Notes under the pieces: model-generated
Told to the model about the DNA's origin: nothing
Seen by the model: only the letters and a program-made list of their open reading frames with translations
The model's database searches: none
From: COE1 sp964445375
Lineage (GTDB): Bacteria > Bacillota > Clostridia > Lachnospirales > Lachnospiraceae
Assembly (NCBI GenBank): GCA_964445375.1
Contig: CAYUKO010000193.1
Span: forward strand, 1-5,287
Reading direction: 5' to 3'
Length of the DNA: 5,287 nt
Shown: one piece after another, positions 5,236 to 5,287 of the stretch
How positions within the stretch are numbered: the first letter of the stretch is position 1
How the letters are laid out: each line of letters opens with the position of its first letter
Translations under genes and position numbers: made by a program

Positions 5236-5287
5236 GTGCGTCCGTAAACCGCCAGTTTTTTGGCGGTGCGGTCTAGTTAAAATACTC
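5236..5287 (+). mobile_element. Putative group II intron, 5' end (cut by window end)
   Basis: The helicase frame stops matching its family exactly where GTGCG (5236-5240) begins, and GUGYG is the conserved 5' terminus of bacterial group II introns. Next come CCG(taa)ACCGCCA (from 5242) and TGGCGGT(g)CGG (to 5271), which fold into a stem-loop of the kind found at the start of domain I. There is no U-tract after it, so it is not a terminator. Only 52 bases are visible: no intron-encoded reverse transcriptase, domain V or 3' end can be seen. The upstream exon ends AAAGAAAAGATG, which would hold the intron-binding sites. An unrelated insertion or rearrangement is the alternative. Confidence 0.6.

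Noticed and set aside
5248..5267. ACCGCCA/TGGCGGT hairpin as a terminator of the helicase fragment
   Set aside because: It is followed by GCGGTCTAG rather than a T-tract, and the GTGCG context fits the start of a group II intron better.

Overview
The window looks like part of a mobile-element cluster from a low-GC, gut-type Firmicute (Clostridia). This rests on the AT-rich base composition, strong AGGAGG-type ribosome binding sites, and the protein families present. Everything recognisable is on the + strand. No antibiotic-resistance, toxin or metabolic cargo gene is visible.

Positions 1 to about 4970 belong to a small mobilizable transposon. In order they hold: an AT-rich stretch with no supported gene (1-274); a candidate promoter and a leader with a terminator-like hairpin (275-411); two small genes of unknown function (443-829 and 832-1182, the second DUF3847-like); a 140 bp hairpin-rich region interpreted as oriT, whose core strongly resembles the RSF1010/R1162 nick region; a MobA/MobL-type (MOBQ) relaxase (1414-3039); a 48-codon gene (3058-3204); a long hairpin terminator with a promoter-like sequence embedded in it (3224-3286); and a TnpX-like large serine recombinase (3307-4932). 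The recombinase would excise and integrate the element. The relaxase and oriT would allow the excised circle to be mobilized by a conjugative helper. The left end of the element is not recognised here and probably lies before position 1.

Right after the recombinase stop is a 50 bp imperfect palindrome. It leads into the 3' part of a different gene (about 4972-5235) that carries helicase motif VI (QQEGRILRQGNQ). This gene is recognised as the SNF2-helicase/N6-methylase-type protein commonly carried by large integrative conjugative elements (ICEs) of Clostridia. The transposon therefore appears to sit inside an ICE helicase gene. After 85 recognisable codons the helicase frame breaks off again, exactly at GTGCG (5236), the hallmark 5' end of a bacterial group II intron, and the window ends 52 bases into that putative intron.

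The most interesting reading is a nested structure: one ICE gene is interrupted at two points about 265 bp apart, once by an element removed at the DNA level by site-specific recombination and once by an element removed at the RNA level by self-splicing.
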